Positions 7,800 through 14,978 of a DNA stretch of 21,942 nt are shown here, piece after piece (within the stretch, counting starts at the first letter, position 1; each line of letters starts with the position of its first letter). The stretch covers positions 34,608-56,549 of the forward strand of contig JABAAV010000001.1 in NCBI GenBank assembly GCA_014238595.1, written 5' to 3'. Source of the DNA: Myxococcales bacterium. Its GTDB lineage: Bacteria > Myxococcota_A > Polyangia > Haliangiales > J016. The position numbers and the translations under genes are program-made. The notes under the pieces were generated by a model. That model was not told the DNA's origin. It did not search any database and saw nothing but the letters and a program-made list of their open reading frames with translations.

Positions 7800-7896
7800 C
7801 ACCTTTAAATAAAGAGAAACAAACGCTCAACCCAAAAATCTGTCCTTTCTAAAGACAAAGAGCCTAATTGCGGCATGCGCATAAACGACAAACCAG

Positions 7897-7937
7897 AGAT
7901 CATCTGCATCACTACGACTGTGTAGTCACTCTGATCT
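7897..7937. promoter_or_regulatory. Interrupted inverted repeat upstream of ada
   Basis: AGATCA (7897-7902) pairs with TGATCT (7932-7937), and inside it ACTAC (7911-7915) pairs with GTAGT (7922-7926) around a 6-base centre. The element ends 16 bp before a consensus TATAAT at 7954, so it overlaps the place where a -35 box would be. It could be an operator or an RNA hairpin; there is no run of T after it. Confidence 0.25.
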
Positions 7938-7953
7938 GTTGATCAAACCTCTT

Positions 7954-7959
7954 TATAAT
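7954..7959 (+). promoter_or_regulatory. Consensus -10 hexamer close to the ada start
   Basis: A perfect TATAAT lies 16 bp before the ATG at 7976 and 7 bp before an in-frame TTG at 7967. No good -35 hexamer is found 16-18 bp upstream. If used, the transcript would start near 7966 and have almost no leader. Confidence 0.35.
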
Positions 7960-7975
7960 AGTAGCGTTGCCGCTC

Positions 7976-9025
7976 ATGTCATCACTCTCTTTAGACACCA
8001 TCAAAAAATTACCTAAAACAGATCTCCATCTGCATCTCGATGGCAGTCTACGCATCCCAACCATTATTGAGCTAGCAAAACAAAATAGTGTTTCTCTGCC
8101 CTCGACCAACCCCAAAGAGCTGTTTGAGCATATTTATGCGGGTGAAACCTGTCATTCTTTAGAAGATTATCTCAGAGCTTTCTTTGAAATTTTACTCCCC
8201 GTTCTACAAACAGAAGAATCTTTAGTTCGTGCCACGCGAGAAATTGCAGAAGATTCTCATCAAGAAGGTGCACGCTATGTCGAAATTCGTTACTGTCCGC
8301 ATCTCCATGCAAACAAAGGAATGCCACACAAAACATCCATTGAAGCCGTCCATGAAGGTATGAAACAAGCCAAAGATAAATGGGGCATAGAAGCACGCAT
8401 TGTGCTTGCCATTCTTCGCCATGACATGACAATCAAAGAAGCTTTAGAAATTGCGGAACTTTGCTGTGAACACAAAGATTTAGGCGTCGTTGCTATTGAT
8501 ATTGCAGGCGCTGAAGATGGATATCCACCCAAAAGGTTCAAAGAAGCGTTCGATCTAGCCATCAACAATGGCGTAGGATGCACCATTCATGCAGGAGAAG
8601 GCTATGGATCAGACTCTATCAAACAAGCCGTTCATGATTGTGGTGCCATGCGTATTGGTCATGGAACAAACCTCTATCAAGATCCAGAACTACAAACCTA
8701 TGTGGCACAAAACAACATTGCACTAGAAGCATGTGTTACTTCCAATGTTCAAACACGCGTCGCAAAAAACTGGGCAGATCATCCTGTTAAACAATATATT
8801 AAACAAGGTATTACCATTACCATCAACACAGACAATCGTCTCGTGAGTCACACAACACTCTCCGATGAATTGTGGGGCTGTCACCGTCATTTTAACTGGG
8901 GGACAACTGAAATTCGTCAAGTATTATTGGCAGGATTTGAACATGCGTTTCTACCAGAAGAAAACAAAACCCGCTTGCTTACTGAAGCAGCCAGGGATAT
9001 CGATCAGATTTTTAACTCTCTCTAA
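7976..9025 (+). CDS. add: Adenosine deaminase
   Basis: A 349-residue zinc-dependent amidohydrolase-fold enzyme that converts adenosine to inosine in purine salvage. The zinc motif TDLHLHLDGSLR gives His18 and His20. IHAGEGYG gives the third zinc histidine (205) and catalytic Glu208, RIGHG gives His229, and TINTDNRLVS gives the metal-binding Asp286. TDNRLVSxTT is the form seen in bacterial adenosine deaminases rather than adenine deaminases, though related deaminase activities cannot be excluded. I chose the ATG at 7976; an in-frame TTG at 7967 would add three residues. There is no Shine-Dalgarno sequence, but a TATAAT sits just upstream. The lipoprotein gene at 9061 follows after 35 bp. Confidence 0.93.
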   Translation: MSSLSLDTIKKLPKTDLHLHLDGSLRIPTIIELAKQNSVSLPSTNPKELFEHIYAGETCHSLEDYLRAFFEILLPVLQTEESLVRATREIAEDSHQEGARYVEIRYCPHLHANKGMPHKTSIEAVHEGMKQAKDKWGIEARIVLAILRHDMTIKEALEIAELCCEHKDLGVVAIDIAGAEDGYPPKRFKEAFDLAINNGVGCTIHAGEGYGSDSIKQAVHDCGAMRIGHGTNLYQDPELQTYVAQNNIALEACVTSNVQTRVAKNWADHPVKQYIKQGITITINTDNRLVSHTTLSDELWGCHRHFNWGTTEIRQVLLAGFEHAFLPEENKTRLLTEAARDIDQIFNSL

Positions 9026-9060
9026 CTTTTAACAGCCTCTAACTATAGAAAAATCAAGCC

Positions 9061-9897
9061 ATGATGAAAAAATTATCCCTTATTATTTTATTGCTCTCTT
9101 TTTTATCTCACTGCATTTCCGATGACGACACCGTATGGAAAGGTGATGCCTTTGAAAAAGACCTTGAAAAATTAAAAACAATAACGCGTATCACAGGATC
9201 ATTGCTTCTCACACATTCAAAAAAACTAACGAGTATCTCATTGCCAAAACTCAAAGAAGTAGAGGGAGATCTCATTATCGATAACAACCCTGTCTTGACT
9301 TCTGTTGAAATACCGATGCTTGATACCGCGAACAACGATTTTTTGATTGAATCCAATCCAAAATTGACTACGATCAATATGGAAATGCTTGATACTATTG
9401 GTGAGCATTTCGTGGTTAAACAGAACGATTCGTTGCCTTCGTTTTCATTTCCACGACTCAATACAGTGTCTAAATCTATTTATATACAAGACAATCCAGC
9501 ATTAACCTCTTTTGCACTCCATACATTTATTGAAGGTGGTGGTGAGGTTTATATCGCCAACAACCCAGTGATGCGTTCATTTAGCTTGGCAAAATTGACA
9601 AAACTTGGTGGAAGAAATGCTTTAATTATAACGAACAATCCCGCTCTTTATACAGTAGAAATCACACATTTAATTCGAATACGAGATATGCGCATCACCA
9701 ACAACCCTGAACTCAAAATCATTGCACTTTCAGAACTCACAAGAGTTGCGCGTGAGATTCAAATTGAAAACAATCCTAAATTAACATCCATTTCAATTCC
9801 AGATTTAGTGCAATTAAGTGGTGGACGTTTTTATTTTAAAAACAACGGACCTATCCCTGCTTGTGCATTGGGTGCTTACATCGATCTTTGTCCATAG
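9061..9897 (+). CDS. L-domain-like repeat lipoprotein
   Basis: A 278-residue lipoprotein. The signal peptide is short and basic (MMKK) with a hydrophobic core ending in the lipobox FLSHC (Cys18). The rest is nine to ten repeats of about 23 residues with the pattern I-x-I-x-N-N-P-x-L-T-S-I-x-I-P-x-L-x-x-V, typical of receptor-L-domain or leucine-rich right-handed solenoids. The chain ends in a cap with two cysteines (PACALGAYIDLCP) that may form a disulfide. The protein at the right edge of the window has the same design and a matching cap, so the two are paralogues. No enzyme motif is seen; a surface-exposed binding or structural role is an inference. It lies 35 bp after ada and may be read with it. 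The 3' end faces the trans-sulfuration gene across 49 bp with no obvious terminator. Confidence 0.85.
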   Translation: MMKKLSLIILLLSFLSHCISDDDTVWKGDAFEKDLEKLKTITRITGSLLLTHSKKLTSISLPKLKEVEGDLIIDNNPVLTSVEIPMLDTANNDFLIESNPKLTTINMEMLDTIGEHFVVKQNDSLPSFSFPRLNTVSKSIYIQDNPALTSFALHTFIEGGGEVYIANNPVMRSFSLAKLTKLGGRNALIITNNPALYTVEITHLIRIRDMRITNNPELKIIALSELTRVAREIQIENNPKLTSISIPDLVQLSGGRFYFKNNGPIPACALGAYIDLCP

Positions 9898-9946
9898 ACA
9901 AACGACAATGACACCATCGTACATTATTTGATGAAACTATTGATCA

Positions 9947-11116
9947 TCATGCTGCGACATTGAAGGCATGTAATAAATCAGCATAAAGATCATCAATAAA
10001 CTCAATGCCAACAGATAAACGGATAAAGTTATCTCCCATACCAAGGCTGCGGCGTTGTATCGGATCAAGTGATGCATGTGTCATTGTAGCTGGGTGCTGA
10101 ATTAACGACTCCACACCACCGAGCGACTCTGCACAAGCAAACACACGACAGGCTTTGAGTGCACGACTGACATAACCTAAATCACCGCGTATATAACAAC
10201 CGATCATTCCACCAAAGCCTCCTTGTTGTCGACTCGCTAATGTGTGTTGTGGATGAGAAGACAGCCCTGGATAAATGACCTGTTCAACAAACGATTGCTC
10301 TTCGAGCCACTGAGCTAATGCCTGTGCATTTTCTTCGTGACGTTGCATCCGTACATGAAGCGTTTTTGTTCCACGAAGAACTAAAAATGAATCGATCGGT
10401 GACGGCACAGCACCTACTGCATTTTGAATAAATCGAATTTGTTCAGCAAGGGCATCATCATTGGTCATTAACGCACCTGCAATAACATCAGAATGTCCGC
10501 TGAGATATTTAGTTACCGAATGACAGACAATATCCGCACCCAACGTCAAGGGTTGTTGAAAATAAGGCGTCATAAATGTGTTATCAACACAAAGCAAAAC
10601 ATCATGTTTGTGACAAACCTTTGCCACTGCCTCTATATCACACAGTTTCAGCATGGGATTGGTTGGCGATTCAATCCAAACTAATTTAGTTTCGGGTCGA
10701 ATTAATTTGTTTACCCCCGCTCCACCTTCCGTGGGATCGAAATACGAAAATGAAAGACCCTGTCTGGCAAACACTTTTTCAAACAAACGAACAGTACCGC
10801 CATATAAATCATCCCCTGCAATAACATGATCGCCTGAACTCAAAATCTGCATGACCGCTGCGGTTGCTGCAGATCCTGATGCAAAAGAAAATCCATGAGC
10901 GGCTCTTTCAAGAACCGCGAGATTTTTTTCCAAAGCAAATCGTGTTGGATTGTGTGTTCTTGAATATTCAAATCCTTTATGAGCACCTGGACCATCTTGA
11001 ATATATGTCGATGTTAAAAAAATAGGCGGCATAATCGCCCCAGTGGTTACTTCGGGTTCATTGCCCGCATGAATGGCTTTAGTGCCAAACCCTATATAGT
11101 CTCTATTTTTAGTCAT
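9947..11116 (-). CDS. Cystathionine gamma-synthase/gamma-lyase (trans-sulfuration PLP enzyme)
   Basis: A 389-residue cytosolic enzyme of the Cys/Met-metabolism PLP family. The PLP lysine is Lys203 in HSVTKYLSGHSD. The phosphate-binding arm is YSRTHNPTR (residues 51-59), Asp178 lies in VDNTFMTP, and the C-terminal AESLGGVESLIQHPATMTHA is the form shared by cystathionine gamma-synthase and gamma-lyase. I cannot separate synthase (O-succinyl- or O-acetyl-homoserine plus cysteine) from lyase by eye. The start is well supported by AAGGAG shortly upstream of the ATG at 11116. It follows the AstA-like gene after 23 bp on the same strand and is probably co-transcribed with it. Confidence 0.92.
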   Translation of the reverse strand: MTKNRDYIGFGTKAIHAGNEPEVTTGAIMPPIFLTSTYIQDGPGAHKGFEYSRTHNPTRFALEKNLAVLERAAHGFSFASGSAATAAVMQILSSGDHVIAGDDLYGGTVRLFEKVFARQGLSFSYFDPTEGGAGVNKLIRPETKLVWIESPTNPMLKLCDIEAVAKVCHKHDVLLCVDNTFMTPYFQQPLTLGADIVCHSVTKYLSGHSDVIAGALMTNDDALAEQIRFIQNAVGAVPSPIDSFLVLRGTKTLHVRMQRHEENAQALAQWLEEQSFVEQVIYPGLSSHPQHTLASRQQGGFGGMIGCYIRGDLGYVSRALKACRVFACAESLGGVESLIQHPATMTHASLDPIQRRSLGMGDNFIRLSVGIEFIDDLYADLLHAFNVAA

Positions 11117-11139
11117 GAAACTCCTTAGTCATCGGTGTA

Positions 11140-12186
11140 TTAAACAGATGCATACCAGACAACATCGCCCGATGTTACATCAAGTGCTTTCATAATGTCA
11201 GCAGACAACGGTAATGTTGTGTCATCATCATTCTTAGACAGAATGAGACTCGTTGCACGAAAATACTGTGGTTTTTTATCGTTTTCAGTACCAACAATAT
11301 AACGTTTCGCGTCTTTTTCCTCTAAATGCACTTCTTTTGTATGTTCATCCAACGTAACAACCGCCTTCTGACATGATTTTATTGTCGTTATATCATTGGT
11401 AATCGCTGTATAATGGGGACCACCATCAAACGGATCAACCTGTTTGGCATAGGTAAATCCCGTCTTTGCTAACATGTGCTGTACGCCAAGAACAGATTCT
11501 CCGACCTGTCCAATCTCCTCTTGAACTTCTGTAGGAAATAAACAGACATAGATCAAACCTTGAGGAAATAATGCCCGAATAAATTCTTTATTTTCTGCGG
11601 ACAATGCATCTGCCTCATCATAGGTCATTTGAGTAAATTGCTTACCAAGATGTTTCCAAAAGCGACTCACACGTGGTTCTTCAAAGGGCGGAAGAAGTTC
11701 TGCTAACACACGATCACGAAAACATTGTCGATAAATCGCAATAAAAACAAATCGTACCAAGCATATTAACTTTCCAAGTGCCTGTTTGTTTCCTCGATAT
11801 TGTGGATCTAAAACTAATCCGCCGATTTCTGTAGGACCATCATAATCATAACGAAGACGTAAACATTGATTTCTAATATATGTGTCCAGTGTTGTTGAAT
11901 ATCGCTCTTCTTCCAACACTTCAAATGCAATATGTGGAAGCTGACGTGTTCCATGTTGCGCATAAATCATAGAAACACCGACAATATGTCCCGTTTCAAT
12001 TTCTTCTAAAACAAAACAATACATTCGTTTCAAAGGCTCTTCTTCTTCCATGAACGCTTTGCGTGATGTTTCTAAAATATCAACAATACGATCATAATCT
12101 TTGGGTAAATTTACGGTATTCAAATGCTGAGCCAACCGATGTACCTTAGTTATATCTTCCACCTGAGAAGGACGAACAACAAACAT
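11140..12186 (-). CDS. astA: Arginine N-succinyltransferase family protein
   Basis: A 348-residue GNAT-fold protein of the AstA/AruFG family. Starting at the ATG at 12186, MFVVRPSQVEDI aligns by eye with E. coli AstA MLVIRPVERSDL. Upstream in-frame TTG (12222) and ATG (12213) would add residues with no counterpart. Other shared features are VFVLEE-like YCFVLEEIETG, the acyl-CoA region LVLDPQYRGNKQALG, FWKHLGKQF, EEIGQVG and the late FDGGP. Known members transfer succinyl from succinyl-CoA to arginine in the catabolic AST pathway, but none of astBCDE is nearby. The next gene instead encodes a trans-sulfuration enzyme, so the true acceptor may differ. A promoter-like element with its -10 only 7 bp before the ATG suggests a leaderless transcript. 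Confidence 0.88.
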   Translation of the reverse strand: MFVVRPSQVEDITKVHRLAQHLNTVNLPKDYDRIVDILETSRKAFMEEEEPLKRMYCFVLEEIETGHIVGVSMIYAQHGTRQLPHIAFEVLEEERYSTTLDTYIRNQCLRLRYDYDGPTEIGGLVLDPQYRGNKQALGKLICLVRFVFIAIYRQCFRDRVLAELLPPFEEPRVSRFWKHLGKQFTQMTYDEADALSAENKEFIRALFPQGLIYVCLFPTEVQEEIGQVGESVLGVQHMLAKTGFTYAKQVDPFDGGPHYTAITNDITTIKSCQKAVVTLDEHTKEVHLEEKDAKRYIVGTENDKKPQYFRATSLILSKNDDDTTLPLSADIMKALDVTSGDVVWYASV

Positions 12187-12193
12187 AATCACT

Positions 12194-12222
12194 AGCCTAT
12201 CGATTCTCTTCATATCCGTCAA
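12194..12222 (-). promoter_or_regulatory. Candidate leaderless promoter of astA
   Basis: On the minus strand TTGACG (12222-12217; 5 of 6 to consensus) is followed after exactly 17 bp by TAGGCT (12199-12194; 3 of 6). The predicted transcription start, near 12187, is the base next to the ATG at 12186. There is only a weak AGG-type ribosome-binding sequence, and it is part of the -10. Confidence 0.4.
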
Positions 12223-12439
12223 AAGACAATCAAGAGGCCCAACCTTCTATTGTTGAACATAAAAACCACAGCACAACAAACATCTGTCACATCATGCCTG
12301 ATATCGTTGAGCTAAAATATCGATATTGTGTAGATCTCATCAACACACAGAATATTAGGTTAGATCTCAGCCATGACACTGTTCCATTGTGTTGTTCTAA
12401 CAAACACAACAAGTTAACCCAAAAAGAGCAACTATAGGC

Positions 12440-12468
12440 TTTACATCTCCGATGCTATTTCATAAGAG
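12440..12468 (+). promoter_or_regulatory. Candidate promoter of ssb
   Basis: TTTACA (12440-12445; 5 of 6) and TAAGAG (12463-12468; 3 of 6) are 17 bp apart. The predicted start near 12475 gives a leader of about 28 bases containing AAAAAGGAGG. The -10 is poor, so confidence is low. Confidence 0.28.
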
Positions 12469-12502
12469 GTTGAATCATAGTCACACTAAAAAGGAGGCTT
12501 GT

Positions 12503-12913
12503 ATGTCTGGTAGCATTAATAAGGTAATTTTAATTGGAAACTTAGGCGCTGACCCTGAAATCCGACAAACATCAGGTGGAACATCAGTCTGTGATTTGCG
12601 GATCGCGACTAACGAACGCTGGAACGACAAAAATGGACAAAAACAGGAACGTACAGAATGGCATCGCGTTGTTGTTTGGGGAAATCTTGCCGAAATATGC
12701 GCAAAATACCTTAGCAAAGGACGACAAGCTTATATTGAAGGGCGTCTGCAAACACGTTCATGGGATGACAAAGAAGGCAACAAACGATACACAACTGAAA
12801 TTGTAGCCAACGATGTGCGCTTTTTAGGCGGTAAAAGCAATGGCAATGACTACGATAATTTAAGTGCACCTGCTGCTGACAATTCCATAGTTGCTGATGA
12901 CATTCCTTTTTAG
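12503..12913 (+). CDS. ssb: Single-stranded DNA-binding protein
   Basis: A 136-residue SSB that coats single-stranded DNA in replication and repair. The OB-fold occupies residues about 4-110, with INKVILIGNLGADPEIR, TEWHRVVVWG and YIEGRLQTRSWDDKEG as family landmarks. A short variable linker follows, and the acidic tail DDIPF recruits partner proteins. The ATG at 12503 is fixed by AAAAAGGAGG just upstream; an earlier in-frame ATG at 12452 is not credible. The gene is not in the common rpsF-ssb-rpsR arrangement. It begins a plus-strand run in which a glycosyltransferase gene starts 23 bp later. Confidence 0.96.
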   Translation: MSGSINKVILIGNLGADPEIRQTSGGTSVCDLRIATNERWNDKNGQKQERTEWHRVVVWGNLAEICAKYLSKGRQAYIEGRLQTRSWDDKEGNKRYTTEIVANDVRFLGGKSNGNDYDNLSAPAADNSIVADDIPF

Positions 12914-12936
12914 ATAACCTGTTCTGATTTCATATC

Positions 12937-13689
12937 ATGTATCGTGCGGCATCGATTGCGGTCGTTATTCCCGTATTTTGCGAGGAAACATCCATCGAAG
13001 AAACGATTCTATCGATCCCCTCATTTGTAGATAGCATCATTGTTATTGATGATGCATCCACTGATGCCACAACAACAATCCTTACCGCTCTAAAGAGAGA
13101 CAAGGATTCAATAACACTGATATCTCACACGATAAATCGTGGTGTCGGTGCCGCTTTGATTTCTGGATATACACATGCCCTTGAAAATCAGATAGACATT
13201 GTTGCTGTTATGGCAGGGGATGGTCAAATGGATCCGAATGATTTACCTGCATTATTAGATCCACTCGTTGACAACATCGCAGATTATAGCAAAGGCAATC
13301 GTTTTTTAACGAAGTCCTTATGGAAAACCATGCCCCCCATACGAATTGTAGGCAATATTGTCTTATCGTTAGTAACAAAAATAACCAGTGGCTACTGGCA
13401 TGTCTTTGATTCTCAATGCGGCTATACAGCCATCACCACGACTGCTTTAAAAACAGTGCCCTTGGATAAACTCTATCCACGCTATGGGTACCCCAATGAT
13501 CTCCTTGCAAAATTGCATACGGCTCACTGTGTTGTCATCGATGTCCCTGTCAAACCGATTTATGGTTCATCCTGGAGTAGTGGCATTCGTCTGTCCCATC
13601 TTTTCTTGGAATATCCTGTTGTCTTGATGCGCTCTTATATAACCCGTCTCTTATCTCGCATTAAAACAACAATGAAGTCACCCTCGTGA
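12937..13689 (+). CDS. Family 2 glycosyltransferase
   Basis: A 250-residue GT-A-fold glycosyltransferase of the GT2 type, resembling polyprenyl-phosphate mannose/glucose synthases. IAVVIPVFCEE opens the nucleotide-binding domain. IDDASTDAT carries the first acidic pair (Asp38-Asp39) and AGDGQMDP (around residues 93-100) the metal-binding DxD-like site. A hydrophobic stretch (about residues 135-150) may touch the membrane, but there are no long C-terminal membrane helices. Acceptor and sugar are unknown. The stop overlaps a possible GTG start of the next glycosyltransferase gene, so the two are probably coupled and may act in the same surface glycan or glycolipid pathway. Confidence 0.87.
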   Translation: MYRAASIAVVIPVFCEETSIEETILSIPSFVDSIIVIDDASTDATTTILTALKRDKDSITLISHTINRGVGAALISGYTHALENQIDIVAVMAGDGQMDPNDLPALLDPLVDNIADYSKGNRFLTKSLWKTMPPIRIVGNIVLSLVTKITSGYWHVFDSQCGYTAITTTALKTVPLDKLYPRYGYPNDLLAKLHTAHCVVIDVPVKPIYGSSWSSGIRLSHLFLEYPVVLMRSYITRLLSRIKTTMKSPS

Positions 13690-13691
13690 CA

Positions 13692-14855
13692 ATGAAAATC
13701 GGCATCATCACAACATCGTTTCCACAAGACCTCGATGATCCATCAGGAAACTTTGTCTTAGAACATGCTCAATGGCTTGCCGATCAAGGTCATCAGATTC
13801 ATGTTCTTGCCGCAGGAAATACGCACCCCGACAAACCCTGTCCATCATTTCATCCTGCCATCACAGTATCTCGTGTTCCATTTCATGGTGAGTTATTTTA
13901 TCAAGGAGGCGCACCTGATAATTTACTCGACTTCAAAAAGAATACCCGCCATTGGTTATCGGCATTACGTTTTATGTGGACGTTGAAAAAACACATCAAA
14001 CAACATCTCAGCCACTGTGATCGTCTCATTGCACATTGGCTCCTTCCATCGGGATTCATTGCTCATCGTGTCTTTCCAAACAAACCCATATTGATGATCG
14101 CTCATGGCGGTGATGTGTATCTTGCAAAAACACTCCGTCTTACGTCATATCTCACAGAGTTGTTCAACAAGAAAAACATTCATATTGTTTTTGTTGCTCA
14201 ATCGTTGCAAGATTTGTTTTTAAAACAAACCAATCTCACATTCAAACAACAAACATCAGTGGTTCCTATGGGTATTGATGTCCATCGATTTACAATCCTA
14301 CCAAAACAAATCAACACAAAACCCAAGGTTGTTTTTCTTGGACGGCTTGTTCCTATCAAAGGTGTTCATGTTTTTTTGAAAGCATTAACATCAATGACCT
14401 CCCCAGTAGAGGTCATCATTGCGGGAGATGGACCACAAAAAAACACATTAGAAACATATGTAAAACAACACAATCTTAACGTTCATTTTACAGGTTTTTT
14501 GCATGGAAAAAAACGTGATGATTTTTTAGCCTCTGCTGATATTCTTGTTATCCCTTCCATTGTCACTGCTAGCGGTCGTACGGAAGGAACGCCACGTGTT
14601 GCTCTAGAAGCGATGGCATCAAGCACGGCGATCATTGCCTCCGATGTTGGTGGCTTGTCATCATTTCCATCAAATGTGATTACCCGTGTTCCACCCAACG
14701 ATGACCATGTCCTTGCATTGTCTTTGGAGCAATGTCTGTTACAATCGCACCATCGTCATCAACAAATAAAGATAGCGAAGCAATGGGTTACTGCGTATGA
14801 TTGGAATGTTATTGGTGACACGCTTGAAAAAAACATCTTGACAAGTCTCGAGTAA
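13692..14855 (+). CDS. Family 4 (GT-B) glycosyltransferase
   Basis: A 387-residue retaining GT-B glycosyltransferase of the GT4/group 1 type. The N-terminal Rossmann domain starts MKIGIITTSFP and contains AHGGDVY. The linker VVPMGIDVHRF leads to the nucleotide-sugar domain with VVFLGRLVPIKG and AGDGP. The EGTPRVALEAMA segment carries the E-x7-E pair (Glu298 and Glu306). The GTG at 13686 overlaps the preceding stop as GTGA; the ATG at 13692 is the alternative, which I prefer without strong evidence. The substrate is unknown. A weak terminator-like hairpin lies at 14878-14902. Confidence 0.88.
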   Translation: MKIGIITTSFPQDLDDPSGNFVLEHAQWLADQGHQIHVLAAGNTHPDKPCPSFHPAITVSRVPFHGELFYQGGAPDNLLDFKKNTRHWLSALRFMWTLKKHIKQHLSHCDRLIAHWLLPSGFIAHRVFPNKPILMIAHGGDVYLAKTLRLTSYLTELFNKKNIHIVFVAQSLQDLFLKQTNLTFKQQTSVVPMGIDVHRFTILPKQINTKPKVVFLGRLVPIKGVHVFLKALTSMTSPVEVIIAGDGPQKNTLETYVKQHNLNVHFTGFLHGKKRDDFLASADILVIPSIVTASGRTEGTPRVALEAMASSTAIIASDVGGLSSFPSNVITRVPPNDDHVLALSLEQCLLQSHHRHQQIKIAKQWVTAYDWNVIGDTLEKNILTSLE

Positions 14856-14877
14856 GTCTCTTACAATGGGACACCGT

Positions 14878-14902
14878 AGTGATGATTGAAATCGTCACTT
14901 TT
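14878..14902 (+). terminator. Weak intrinsic terminator after the glycosyltransferase pair
   Basis: AGTGATGATT and AATCGTCACT form a hairpin of about 9-10 bp with one G-T pair and a very small loop, followed by only four T. A second small stem (AACGC...GCGTT) with TTTT follows at about 14903-14924. Termination may be partial. Confidence 0.5.
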
Positions 14903-14978
14903 AACGCATGATTTAGAGCGTTTTGTGTGCCAACCTTTATATTTGTCCCATTTTTATCCCTAAGAAGGAGTTTATTCG

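Larger units (their letters stand above)
12187..12502. other. Non-coding region between astA and ssb with palindromes and a direct repeat
   Basis: This 316-bp stretch has no credible gene. It holds a perfect 12-bp palindrome AATATCGATATT (12316-12327). A 9-bp direct repeat TAGATCTCA occurs at 12331-12339 and 12361-12369, start to start exactly 30 bp. A near-perfect inverted repeat TTGTGTTGTT/AAC(A)AACACAA lies at 12387-12409. The left end carries the astA promoter candidate; the right end carries the ssb promoter candidate and Shine-Dalgarno sequence. I found no LexA box that I recognise. Confidence 0.6.

Noticed and set aside
9108..9461. Minus-strand 117-codon open frame inside the L-domain lipoprotein
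   Set aside because: It is antisense to a well-supported lipoprotein gene, with no recognisable domain or start signal.
12381..12397. Possible LexA (SOS) box GTTC-N-GTTC upstream of ssb
   Set aside because: The two GTTC blocks are separated by 9 bases, not the 7 of the alphaproteobacterial box, and no other known LexA motif is present.
12452..12502. Longer N-terminus for SSB from an ATG at 12452
   Set aside because: The added residues have no SSB counterpart and would span the AAAAAGGAGG ribosome-binding site that serves the ATG at 12503.
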